Source of the DNA: Opitutaceae bacterium
GTDB taxonomy: Bacteria; Verrucomicrobiota; Verrucomicrobiia; Opitutales; Opitutaceae
Assembly (NCBI GenBank): GCA_016715765.1
Contig: JADJZJ010000001.1
Location: forward strand, 62,001 to 126,000
Direction: 5' to 3'
Length of the DNA stretch: 64,000 nt
Made by a program: the position numbers and the translations under genes. The notes beneath the pieces are model-generated. The model saw only the letters and a program-made list of their open reading frames with translations. It had not been told where the DNA came from and ran no database searches. Shown here one piece after another: positions 58,266 through 64,000 of the stretch (position 1 is its first letter; each line of letters opens with the position of its first letter).

Positions 58266-59132
58266 ATGTCCCGCCTGCCCATCACCAAAACGCCCAAAGT
58301 CTACGTCGGCGGCGCCTTCATCCGTTCCGAGAGCGCCCGCACGTTTCCGCTCCAGGATGCCGCCGGCAATTTCTTCGCCAACATCCCGCAATGCACCCGC
58401 AAGGACCTGCGCAACGCCGTCGAGGCCGCCGCCAAGGCCGGTCCGGGCTGGGCGAAACGCACGCCGTACAACCGCGGCCAGATCATCTACCGGTTGGGTG
58501 AAATGCTCGAGGCGCGCCAGGCCGACATGGCCGATGCGCTCACTCTCGGCGGTGCGACCAAGGCGGCCGCCCGCAAGGAAATCAATGCCACGATCGACCG
58601 GCTGATCTATTATGCCGGCTGGGCCGACAAGTACGGACAGCTGCTGGGCAGCGTGAATCCCGTGGCGGCGCCCTATTTCAATTTCACCGTGACCGAGCCG
58701 ATGGGCATTGTGGGCGTCATCGCCCCGGACGAGGCGCCGCTGCTGGCGCTCATCTCGCTCGTGGCGCCGATCATCACCAGCGGCAACACCGTGGTGGCTC
58801 TCGCGTCATCCGCACAGCCGTATCCCGCGATCGTGCTCGGCGAGATGCTGGCCACGAGCGACCTGCCGGGCGGGGTGGTCAACCTGTTGACGGGCTTCCG
58901 CAAGGAAATGGTGCCGACCTTCGCCACGCATACGCATCTCCGCGCCCTCGCGGGCGTGGCCGGGGCCGAGGACTGCAAGGCGCTTGAGCTCGGCGCCGCC
59001 GAGAGCGTGAAACGAGTGAAGCTGTACCGCACCGAGGTCCCCGTGGACTGGTATGCCGAGAAGGCGCAGAGCCTGTACGCGATCCGCGACTTCGTGGAGT
59101 TCAAGACCACGTGGCATCCGATCGGGGCGTAG
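58266..59132 (+). CDS. Short aldehyde-dehydrogenase-like protein lacking catalytic residues
   Basis: The product is 288 residues from the ATG at 58266, 17 bp after the transporter. It matches the N-terminal, cofactor-binding part of aldehyde dehydrogenases: KVYVGGAFIRSESARTFPL, GWAKRTPYNRGQIIYRLGEML, MGIVGVIAPDEAPLLALISL and LPGGVVNLLTG. In place of PWNFP it has APDEAPLL, and the chain ends before the catalytic Cys and the GxG loops that complete the domain, so it cannot be a standard dehydrogenase. It may be a non-catalytic partner of the full enzyme, or a dedicated family kept with deoC. The frame is intact, so it is not a random truncation. Confidence 0.82.
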   Translation: MSRLPITKTPKVYVGGAFIRSESARTFPLQDAAGNFFANIPQCTRKDLRNAVEAAAKAGPGWAKRTPYNRGQIIYRLGEMLEARQADMADALTLGGATKAAARKEINATIDRLIYYAGWADKYGQLLGSVNPVAAPYFNFTVTEPMGIVGVIAPDEAPLLALISLVAPIITSGNTVVALASSAQPYPAIVLGEMLATSDLPGGVVNLLTGFRKEMVPTFATHTHLRALAGVAGAEDCKALELGAAESVKRVKLYRTEVPVDWYAEKAQSLYAIRDFVEFKTTWHPIGA

Positions 59133-59145
59133 TGGAAGCCAATTG

Positions 59146-59216
59146 AGATTGCAGATACCAAATACCGGAAACCGGATTGGCCTTTCCGCCATCCGGTTTC
59201 CGCGATCCGCAATCAC
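59146..59216. repeat. Inverted repeat GGAAACCGGAT / ATCCGGTTTCC
   Basis: The core arms at 59167-59177 and 59191-59201 are part of a longer imperfect mirror (GATTGCAGATACC ... GCGATCCGCAATC). Convergent genes flank it, so it may serve as a shared terminator. Confidence 0.75.
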
Positions 59217-59225
59217 GCGGATTGA

Positions 59226-59651
59226 TTACTTCTGCGGCGCCAGCGACTTCAGGTAGGCGACCACCGCCTCGGCCTCATCCTGGTCCATGCGATACGCGGG
59301 CATGGGGGGCAGGACCGGGACGCCGGAGGGACGCTCGCCGGTCATCAGGAACTTGACCGCCTGTTCGGGCGTGAAATTTTCCAGGCCCGCAATCCCGGGT
59401 GCGGCCGGGGCCCAGGGCATGGGCACCGTGGCGGCGAACCCGAGGGCGGCCCCCGTCAGGTGCTTGCCTGCGAGGAACTGGCCTTTTTCATCGCGGGGCG
59501 AATGGCAGTCGATGCACAGCGCGACGCCGTGCACGAGATAGCGGCCGCGCTCGATCTGGGCGGAATTGACTTCCGCGGCTTTGGTTCCGGAGCCGAGGAC
59601 GGCGCCGAGAAGGAATAGCGGCATGAAGCCGCCAAGGAGGTTTCTGGACAT
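59226..59651 (-). CDS. Periplasmic c-type cytochrome
   Basis: The product is 141 residues from the ATG at 59651. The signal peptide (MSRNLLGGFMPLFLLGAVLG) ends near TKA-AEV. The haem site is ALCIDCHSPRD (CxxCH), and the axial Met is likely in VLPPMPAYRM. EQAVKFLMTGERPSGVPV and EAEAVVAYLKSLAP are the helices of the mono-haem class I fold, as in the electron-accepting domains of quinoprotein dehydrogenases. No dehydrogenase partner is next to it in this window. The gene stands alone, so its redox partner remains unknown. Confidence 0.92.
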   Translation of the reverse strand: MSRNLLGGFMPLFLLGAVLGSGTKAAEVNSAQIERGRYLVHGVALCIDCHSPRDEKGQFLAGKHLTGAALGFAATVPMPWAPAAPGIAGLENFTPEQAVKFLMTGERPSGVPVLPPMPAYRMDQDEAEAVVAYLKSLAPQK

Positions 59652-59776
59652 GGTGTGTGTTGAGGTTTGAGCGCCAAAAAACCCGTCACCGGGCCGGAGG
59701 TTACAGGATTTTTTTGAGATCCAGAAAAAATTTTCCGGACGATTTTCTGGGCACGGCAGCTTCGGGTGGATTTCAT

Positions 59777-59836
59777 GTAGGAGCGGCTTTATGCCGCGAT
59801 GTTGCTCGCCCGGTCGCAACGTAAAGCCGCTCCTGC
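59777..59836. repeat. REP-like hairpin GTAGGAGCGGCTTTATGCC
   Basis: GTAGGAGCGGCTTTATGCCG (59777) pairs with GTAAAGCCGCTCCTGC (59821-59836). It is remarkably similar to REP sequences familiar from Pseudomonas (GTAGGAGCGGC type), a resemblance judged from memory. It supports calling the whole set REP-like. Confidence 0.85.
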
Positions 59837-59896
59837 AACCTGACCGCATCTCCGGCAGAACGCGGGTAAGGAAATCCTCGAACCGGATTCAGACTT

Positions 59897-59966
59897 TGCC
59901 GCGGATGACGCGGATTGCGCGGATGACGGGAAAATTATCCGCGGCCATCCGCGCGATCCGCGGGAT
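59897..59966. repeat. Inverted repeat CCGCGGATGACGCGGATTGC
   Basis: GCCGCGGATGACGCGGATTG (near 59899) is mirrored by CCATCCGCGCGATCCGCGGG (59945-59964) with mismatches. The 373-bp gap 59652-60024 contains this, the preceding REP-like hairpin and about 125 bp of T-rich sequence upstream of the cytochrome gene; no gene seen. Confidence 0.75.
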
Positions 59967-60024
59967 ATAAATTTGCCAACTCCTCCGGCGGGCGATGCTG
60001 TGCAACAGACCCGGCGGAGCGGTC

Positions 60025-60501
60025 CTATCCGGCGGACAGCCGGCCGGTCTCGGCCAGGCGGTCGATGAAAATCCAGCAGCGGCGGGCCTGCACCTCGGGG
60101 CTTTTGGCCTGCAGGATGTAGCGCACGAGCTGGCGGCGCTGGGCCACACTGTGCGCCGCCCAGAGTTCCGCGAGATGCGGCCGGGACCGGAAGGCGCGCT
60201 GCATCTCCGCCGGCAGTTCGGGCTCGCGCGAGGCGGTGTCCGGGGCCAGGGAAAACTCGATGGTGGCGCCGGCATCCACCCCCGCCGCGCGCAGCAGTTC
60301 GACCTTGATGGCCAGTTTCCAGCAGCCGGTTTTCCCGGGCAGCAGCGTGACGCGGTCGAAGTCGTCGTTGAAGCGGAGCAGCGCGTGCAAGCCGCCGGCC
60401 GGGGCCGGGGTGAGGCCGAGGGCGGCGACCTGGCGGCGGGGGATGTCCACCCACCGTACCAGGGCGACGCGGTAGAGGCGGGCGCGGCAGGTTTTGGGCA
60501 T
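60025..60501 (-). CDS. DUF1905/YdeI-type protein
   Basis: The product is 158 residues. The first 90 match a DUF1905-like small barrel (VALVRWVDIPRRQVAALGL, GLHALLRFNDDFDRVTLLPG), and the rest a YdeI/OmpD-associated helical segment (LPAEMQRAFRSRPHLAELWA, QRRQLVRYILQAKSPEVQARR). This two-part build is common in small bacterial proteins annotated as bacteriocin-protection or OmpD-associated. A function has not been shown for most. No signal peptide. It is divergent from the following histidine kinase gene. Confidence 0.78.
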   Translation of the reverse strand: MPKTCRARLYRVALVRWVDIPRRQVAALGLTPAPAGGLHALLRFNDDFDRVTLLPGKTGCWKLAIKVELLRAAGVDAGATIEFSLAPDTASREPELPAEMQRAFRSRPHLAELWAAHSVAQRRQLVRYILQAKSPEVQARRCWIFIDRLAETGRLSAG

Positions 60502-60646
60502 GCGGCACGGTGGCGGTCTTTGGCCCGGGCCTCAAGCGGAGCCTGTGCCGTTCCTACGCCTGCCCGACCGCCTGTCCTAATCCCCCCGACACCCTGGCCG
60601 GCGGGCGTAACTTCCTCTCGCACCGGATAATTCCCCGCGTCATATC

Positions 60647-61765
60647 ATGTTCCGACCCATGACCAGTTCCACGGCAGCCAACCAGCGCCATGAAAAGCTC
60701 TACGTGCTCGCGCAGTGCGTGGGGTGGGGCGGCTTCACGCTGATTTACGGCGGCCTGGCCCTGTTCATCAAGGGCATGTCGCTGGCCCAGTCCTGCGTGT
60801 TCATCGCGACCAACATTTGCGGCCTGTTGCTATCCCACCTGTACCGCATGTGGATCCACCGCCGGGGCTGGAAACAGCTGAGCTGGCCCGCCCTGCTGCC
60901 GCGCGCCATGGCGGCGATGCTCCTGCTGGCCATACTCTGGACCGCGGTCACCTGGCCGCTGTACCTCCTGATCCAGTCCGATGAGCCGAGGAAGCTCTCC
61001 GTGGCGGCGGTGTTCCTGCTCTCAGTGCTCAACGGCGTCTGGATCTACGCGACCTGGTCGCTGCTGTATTTCGGCTACAACATCGCCGACCGCTACCGCC
61101 GCTCCGAGGTCGAGCGCGCCCAGCTCGCCGCCACCGTCAAGGAGTCCGAGCTCCGGGCGCTCAAGTCGCAGGTCAACCCCCACTTCATCTTCAACGCCCT
61201 CAATTCGCTGCGCGCCCTCATCGACGAGGACCCGGCGCGCGCCCGGCTCGCCGTCACCCAACTCGCCAACCTGCTGCGCTATTCGCTCCAGAGCGGCCAG
61301 CTGGAAACCGTGCCCTTCGAGGACGAGCTGCGCATCGTGAACGACTACCTCGCCCTGGAGCAGGTGCGCCACGAGGAACGGCTGCGCCTGCGGCTGGATG
61401 TCGCGCCCGAAACCCTGCAGCTGCCCGTGCCGCCGATGCTGCTCCAGACCCTGGTGGAGAACGCCGTGAAATACGGGATCTCCGCCCGCTCCGAGGGCGG
61501 CGAGATTGCCATCACTTCCCGGCGCACGAATGGCGAATTGCGCATCCAGGTGATCAATCCCGGCCTCCTGCCGGAAGCGACGGCCGCGGTCGCATCCGCC
61601 CGCCCCAATGGTTCCACCGGAGTCGGCCTGCGCAATGCCGCCGAGCGGCTGCGCCTGCTCTTCGGCGAGCGCGCCGGCCTGCAACTCCGCGCTGGCGGGA
61701 CCGATACGGTCATCGCCGAGGCCATCATCCCCCTGATGCCCGCGAAGCATCCTCCGGTGTCATGA
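60647..61765 (+). CDS. LytS-type sensor histidine kinase, second
   Basis: The product is 372 residues; an ATG four codons downstream could also start it. Four membrane segments (about 23-42, 48-66, 88-110 and 117-140) precede a coiled linker and the His_kinase domain, with likely phospho-acceptor His179 in SQVNPHFIFNALN, N-box QTLVENAVKYG and G-box GVGLRNAAERLRLLFG. It overlaps the LytTR regulator gene by four bases. The class is like NatK of Bacillus, whose system controls a sodium/drug ABC exporter; a similar exporter follows directly here. Confidence 0.92.
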   Translation: MFRPMTSSTAANQRHEKLYVLAQCVGWGGFTLIYGGLALFIKGMSLAQSCVFIATNICGLLLSHLYRMWIHRRGWKQLSWPALLPRAMAAMLLLAILWTAVTWPLYLLIQSDEPRKLSVAAVFLLSVLNGVWIYATWSLLYFGYNIADRYRRSEVERAQLAATVKESELRALKSQVNPHFIFNALNSLRALIDEDPARARLAVTQLANLLRYSLQSGQLETVPFEDELRIVNDYLALEQVRHEERLRLRLDVAPETLQLPVPPMLLQTLVENAVKYGISARSEGGEIAITSRRTNGELRIQVINPGLLPEATAAVASARPNGSTGVGLRNAAERLRLLFGERAGLQLRAGGTDTVIAEAIIPLMPAKHPPVS

Positions 61766-62484
61766 AAGCCCTCCTGATCGACGACGAGCGCCTGGCCCGC
61801 AACGAACTGCGCCGCCTGCTCGCGGTTTTTCCCGCCATCACGATCGTGGGCGAGGCCACCAATGCCAAACAAGCCCACGAGCAGATCGCCACATTGAAGC
61901 CCGACCTGCTGTTTCTTGATGTGCAGATGCCCGGTGAAACCGGCATGCAGCTGCTCGAATCGCTGGAGCCGCCGGCGCCCGAGGTGATCTTCACGACCGC
62001 CTACGACGAATTCGCCGTGAAGGCGTTTGAACTCAACGCCCTCGACTACCTCTTGAAACCCGTGGATCCCGCGCGGCTGGCCGCGGCCGTTGAACGGCTC
62101 CAGGTCAAGATCCGGGGCACGCCCGCGGCGGTGGAAAAGGCCGCCCCGCTGGCGGCCGAGGACAAGGTCTTCGTGCGGGAAGGCGACCGGTGCTGGTTCG
62201 TCGAGGTGAAGCAGATCCGGCTGCTCGAGAGCGAGGGCAATTACACGCGGGTCCATTTCGACGATGCCCAGCCCCAGCTCTTCCGCTCGCTCAACGCCAT
62301 GGAGGAGCGGCTCGATCCCAAGTATTTCTTCCGGGCCAACCGCCGCCAGATCATCAACCTCGCCTGGATCGAGAAGATCGAGCCGTGGTTCAGCGGCGGC
62401 CTGCTGGTGCAGCTCAAGGGCGGCGCCAAGATCGAGCTCAGCCGCCGGCAGGCGCAGGAATTCCGCGAGAAAATGAGCCTCTGA
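61762..62484 (+). CDS. LytTR-family response regulator, second
   Basis: The product is 240 residues. The receiver shows the acidic pair Asp7-Asp8, phospho-acceptor Asp53 in LFLDVQMPG, and Lys in DYLLKPVDP. A LytTR domain follows (VKQIRLLESEGNYTRVHFDD, YFFRANRRQIINLAWIEKIE, LKGGAKIELSRRQAQEFREK). The start overlaps the kinase stop (ATGA). The ABC exporter genes begin 37 bp downstream, so kinase, regulator and exporter are probably one transcript, with the regulator possibly controlling its own operon. Confidence 0.93.
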   Translation: MKALLIDDERLARNELRRLLAVFPAITIVGEATNAKQAHEQIATLKPDLLFLDVQMPGETGMQLLESLEPPAPEVIFTTAYDEFAVKAFELNALDYLLKPVDPARLAAAVERLQVKIRGTPAAVEKAAPLAAEDKVFVREGDRCWFVEVKQIRLLESEGNYTRVHFDDAQPQLFRSLNAMEERLDPKYFFRANRRQIINLAWIEKIEPWFSGGLLVQLKGGAKIELSRRQAQEFREKMSL

Positions 62485-62521
62485 GCGCTCCGGCCCGTTT
62501 TTGGCGGCAACCCCTATCCTC

Positions 62522-63298
62522 ATGATCACAGCCCGTAACCTGACCAAACACTTCCACGACAAGAAGCGCGGACTCATTCCCGCGGTCGAAGACGTGTCCT
62601 TCACCTGCCAGCCGGGCCGGATCTACGGCCTCCTGGGCGCCAATGGCGCGGGCAAGACCACGACCCTGCGCATGCTCGCCACGCTCATTCAGCCCACCAG
62701 CGGCACGGCGACCGTCGCCGGCCATGACGTGGTGGCCGACCCGGTGAAGGTGCGCGCCCATGTCGGATTTCTGGCCGCCAGCACCGCCCTTTACGGCCGG
62801 CTCACGGCGCGGGAGATGATCGCCTACTTCGGCCAGCTGCACGACATGGATGACGCGGCCATCGCCGCCCGTATCCGCTTCCTGGCCGACGAGCTGGACA
62901 TGCACGAGTTCCTCGACCGCCGGTGCGACAAGTTCTCCACCGGCATGAAGCAGAAGACCTCCATCGCACGCACGCTGATCCATGATCCCGCCGTGATGAT
63001 CTTTGACGAGCCCACGCTCGGGCTCGATGTGATGACCGCGCGCGCCATCGTGCGCTTTGTCCGCCAGTGCCGCGACCGCGGCCGGACGGTGATCTACTCG
63101 ACCCATGTCATGAGCGAGGTGGAGAAGCTCTGCGATGTCATCGGCATCATCCACGCCGGCCGGCTGGTCGCGGAAGGGACGCTGCCCCAGTTGCAGGAGC
63201 GCTACGCCGAGACCGACATGGAGGAAATCTTCGTCAAGGCCGTCGGGGGCGAGGCCGCGCTGGCCGCGGCGCTCGAAACCAAGGAGGGCCGCGTATGA
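62522..63298 (+). CDS. ABC transporter ATP-binding protein (NatA-like)
   Basis: The product is 258 residues from the ATG at 62522. Walker A is GANGAGKTT, the signature FSTGMKQKTSIART replaces the canonical LSGGQ as in NatA and CcmA-type subunits, and Walker B is AVMIFDEPT, with the H-loop His in YSTHVMSEVE. The gene follows the LytTR regulator and overlaps the permease gene by four bases. It powers an exporter of the ABC-2 type; sodium or antibiotic-like cargo is inferred from the NatAB comparison. Confidence 0.93.
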   Translation: MITARNLTKHFHDKKRGLIPAVEDVSFTCQPGRIYGLLGANGAGKTTTLRMLATLIQPTSGTATVAGHDVVADPVKVRAHVGFLAASTALYGRLTAREMIAYFGQLHDMDDAAIAARIRFLADELDMHEFLDRRCDKFSTGMKQKTSIARTLIHDPAVMIFDEPTLGLDVMTARAIVRFVRQCRDRGRTVIYSTHVMSEVEKLCDVIGIIHAGRLVAEGTLPQLQERYAETDMEEIFVKAVGGEAALAAALETKEGRV

Positions 63299-64000
63299 AC
63301 TGGCGCCACATTCTCACCGTTTTTCTCAAGGAGCTGAAGGATTCGCTGCGCGACCGCCGGACGCTCATCTCGATGATCGTCATCCCCACGCTGGTGATGC
63401 CCGGCCTCATGTTCGGCGCGGGCGCCATCATGGCGAAGGTCATGAAGAAGGCGCGCTCGGAGGCGACCTCCCTCGTCATCCTGGGCGGGGCCGATTCGCC
63501 GGGCGTGGTCGCGGCGCTGCGGGCGGAGCCCCAGTTCCGGGTGGTCGAATCCCGGACGGACTTCCGCGAACTGATCTCGAACAAGCAGATCCGCCTCGCC
63601 GTGGAGATTCCGGCCGGATTCGAGGCGGCCCTGCAGGCGGGCGAGCCGCAGACCGTCACGCTTTATCACTACGAGAGTGAGATGAAATCCGGCCTGGGCG
63701 TTTCCGCCGTGGAGGGTTTCTTCCGCAATCTGCGGGAGAAGACCGTGACCGAGCGCCTGGCCGGCCGGGGTCTGCCGGCCAGCCTGGTGAAGCCCTTCGA
63801 GGTGCGGCGCGAAAACGTGGCCCCGCCGGAAAAGGTCGGCGGCAACATCATCGGCGGCGTCATTCCCTATCTCATCATCATCATGTGCTTCACCGGCGCG
63901 ATGTACCCGGCCATCGACCTGACCGCGGGGGAGAAGGAACGCGGGACCATGGAGACCCTCCTGTGCAGCCCGGTCCGGCGCGTGAACATCGTGCTCGGGA
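63295..64000 (+). CDS. ABC-2 type permease (NatB-like), 3'-truncated
   Basis: The frame runs off the right edge; 235 codons are visible from the ATG at 63295, which overlaps the ATPase stop (ATGA). The first membrane segment is RTLISMIVIPTLVMPGLMFG, followed by a large extracytoplasmic domain (SEATSLVILGGADSPGVVAAL to RENVAPPEKVG), and the second segment is IPYLIIIMCFTGAMYP, followed by AGEKERGTMETLLCSPV, a coupling motif of ABC-2 permeases. Further spans must lie beyond the window. It forms the exporter with the preceding ATPase. Confidence 0.9.
   Translation, partial: MNWRHILTVFLKELKDSLRDRRTLISMIVIPTLVMPGLMFGAGAIMAKVMKKARSEATSLVILGGADSPGVVAALRAEPQFRVVESRTDFRELISNKQIRLAVEIPAGFEAALQAGEPQTVTLYHYESEMKSGLGVSAVEGFFRNLREKTVTERLAGRGLPASLVKPFEVRRENVAPPEKVGGNIIGGVIPYLIIIMCFTGAMYPAIDLTAGEKERGTMETLLCSPVRRVNIVLG

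Noticed and set aside
718..59966. CRISPR array
   Set aside because: Repeats are inverted, dispersed and in many families. There is no set of regularly spaced direct repeats and no cas gene.
1..64000. tRNA, rRNA or known riboswitch
   Set aside because: I saw no cloverleaf with a TTCGA-type loop and no recognisable aptamer core. A covariance-model scan would be needed to exclude them fully.

Overview
The window is visibly GC-rich and densely packed, with genes on both strands and short gaps. Three things together suggest a Verrucomicrobiota chromosome, most likely Opitutaceae-like: (i) accessory carbohydrate and periplasmic families (two GH172/DUF2961 proteins, a GxGYxYP protein, alpha/alpha-toroid lyase-like proteins, secreted beta-propellers, a SGNH hydrolase); (ii) five paralogous URO-D-fold proteins; (iii) two giant putative-Ig secreted proteins. 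The taxon is an inference from gene content; no rRNA, tRNA or other phylogenetic marker was seen.

Layout. 1-8.1 kb: end of a metallo-beta-lactamase-fold hydrolase, a cytidylate-kinase-like protein, a JmjC/cupin-like oxygenase followed by a large frameshifted toroid/beta-propeller protein, then an M55 peptidase and GH172 pair on the minus strand. 8.1-9.0 kb: a gene-free stretch with a 108-bp near-pure G tract. 9.0-11.0 kb: a LytTR regulator/histidine kinase pair. 11.2-16.9 kb: an epimerase, a phytanoyl-CoA-dioxygenase-like protein divergent from an AraC regulator, a LapA-like protein, a toroid protein and a TrmH-type methyltransferase. 17.0-25.4 kb: a Gfo/Idh/MocA + aldo/keto reductase fusion, a frameshifted membrane protein, unknowns, the GxGYxYP pair and a glycerophosphodiesterase. 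25.7-36.8 kb: the core accessory locus, with five URO-D-fold proteins, an OFA-type MFS transporter with a 44-residue partner, an oligogalacturonate-lyase-like propeller, a frameshifted Gfo/Idh oxidoreductase and a second GH172. 37-41 kb: a methylase-like protein, a secreted toroid protein and a GH43-like propeller. 41.2-48.4 kb: the two giant tandem paralogues. 48.7-54.0 kb: a C45 peptidase, a second PhyH protein, SGNH hydrolase, NTF2-like protein, thioesterase and a lipoprotein. 54.2-59.1 kb: deoC, an aldehyde dehydrogenase, a POT transporter and a short aldehyde-dehydrogenase-like protein (deoxyribose-type catabolism). 59.2-64 kb: a cytochrome c, a DUF1905/YdeI-like protein, and a second histidine kinase/LytTR pair running into a NatAB-like ABC exporter cut by the window end.

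The most striking feature is not a gene. Almost every intergenic gap holds a palindromic repeat pair. Many of these start with GTAG and end with CTAC, resembling REP elements of the REP/RAYT system. Several families are nested inside one another, and several abut genes so closely that the repeat supplies the stop codon. No RAYT gene was found in the window. Three genes carry single-base frameshifts at GC-rich or homopolymer sites; together with the G tract, these mean assembly quality should be checked before biology is read into them.

Working hypothesis for the core locus: polysaccharide-derived compounds are taken up and processed, with URO-D-fold proteins (three of the five keep an HxC...C zinc-ligand pattern like that of methylcobamide methyltransferases) moving methyl groups, and the oxygenases, oxidoreductases and lyase-like proteins handling the carbon skeleton. 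This is inference from neighbourhood; no corrinoid protein or reductive activator is present here.
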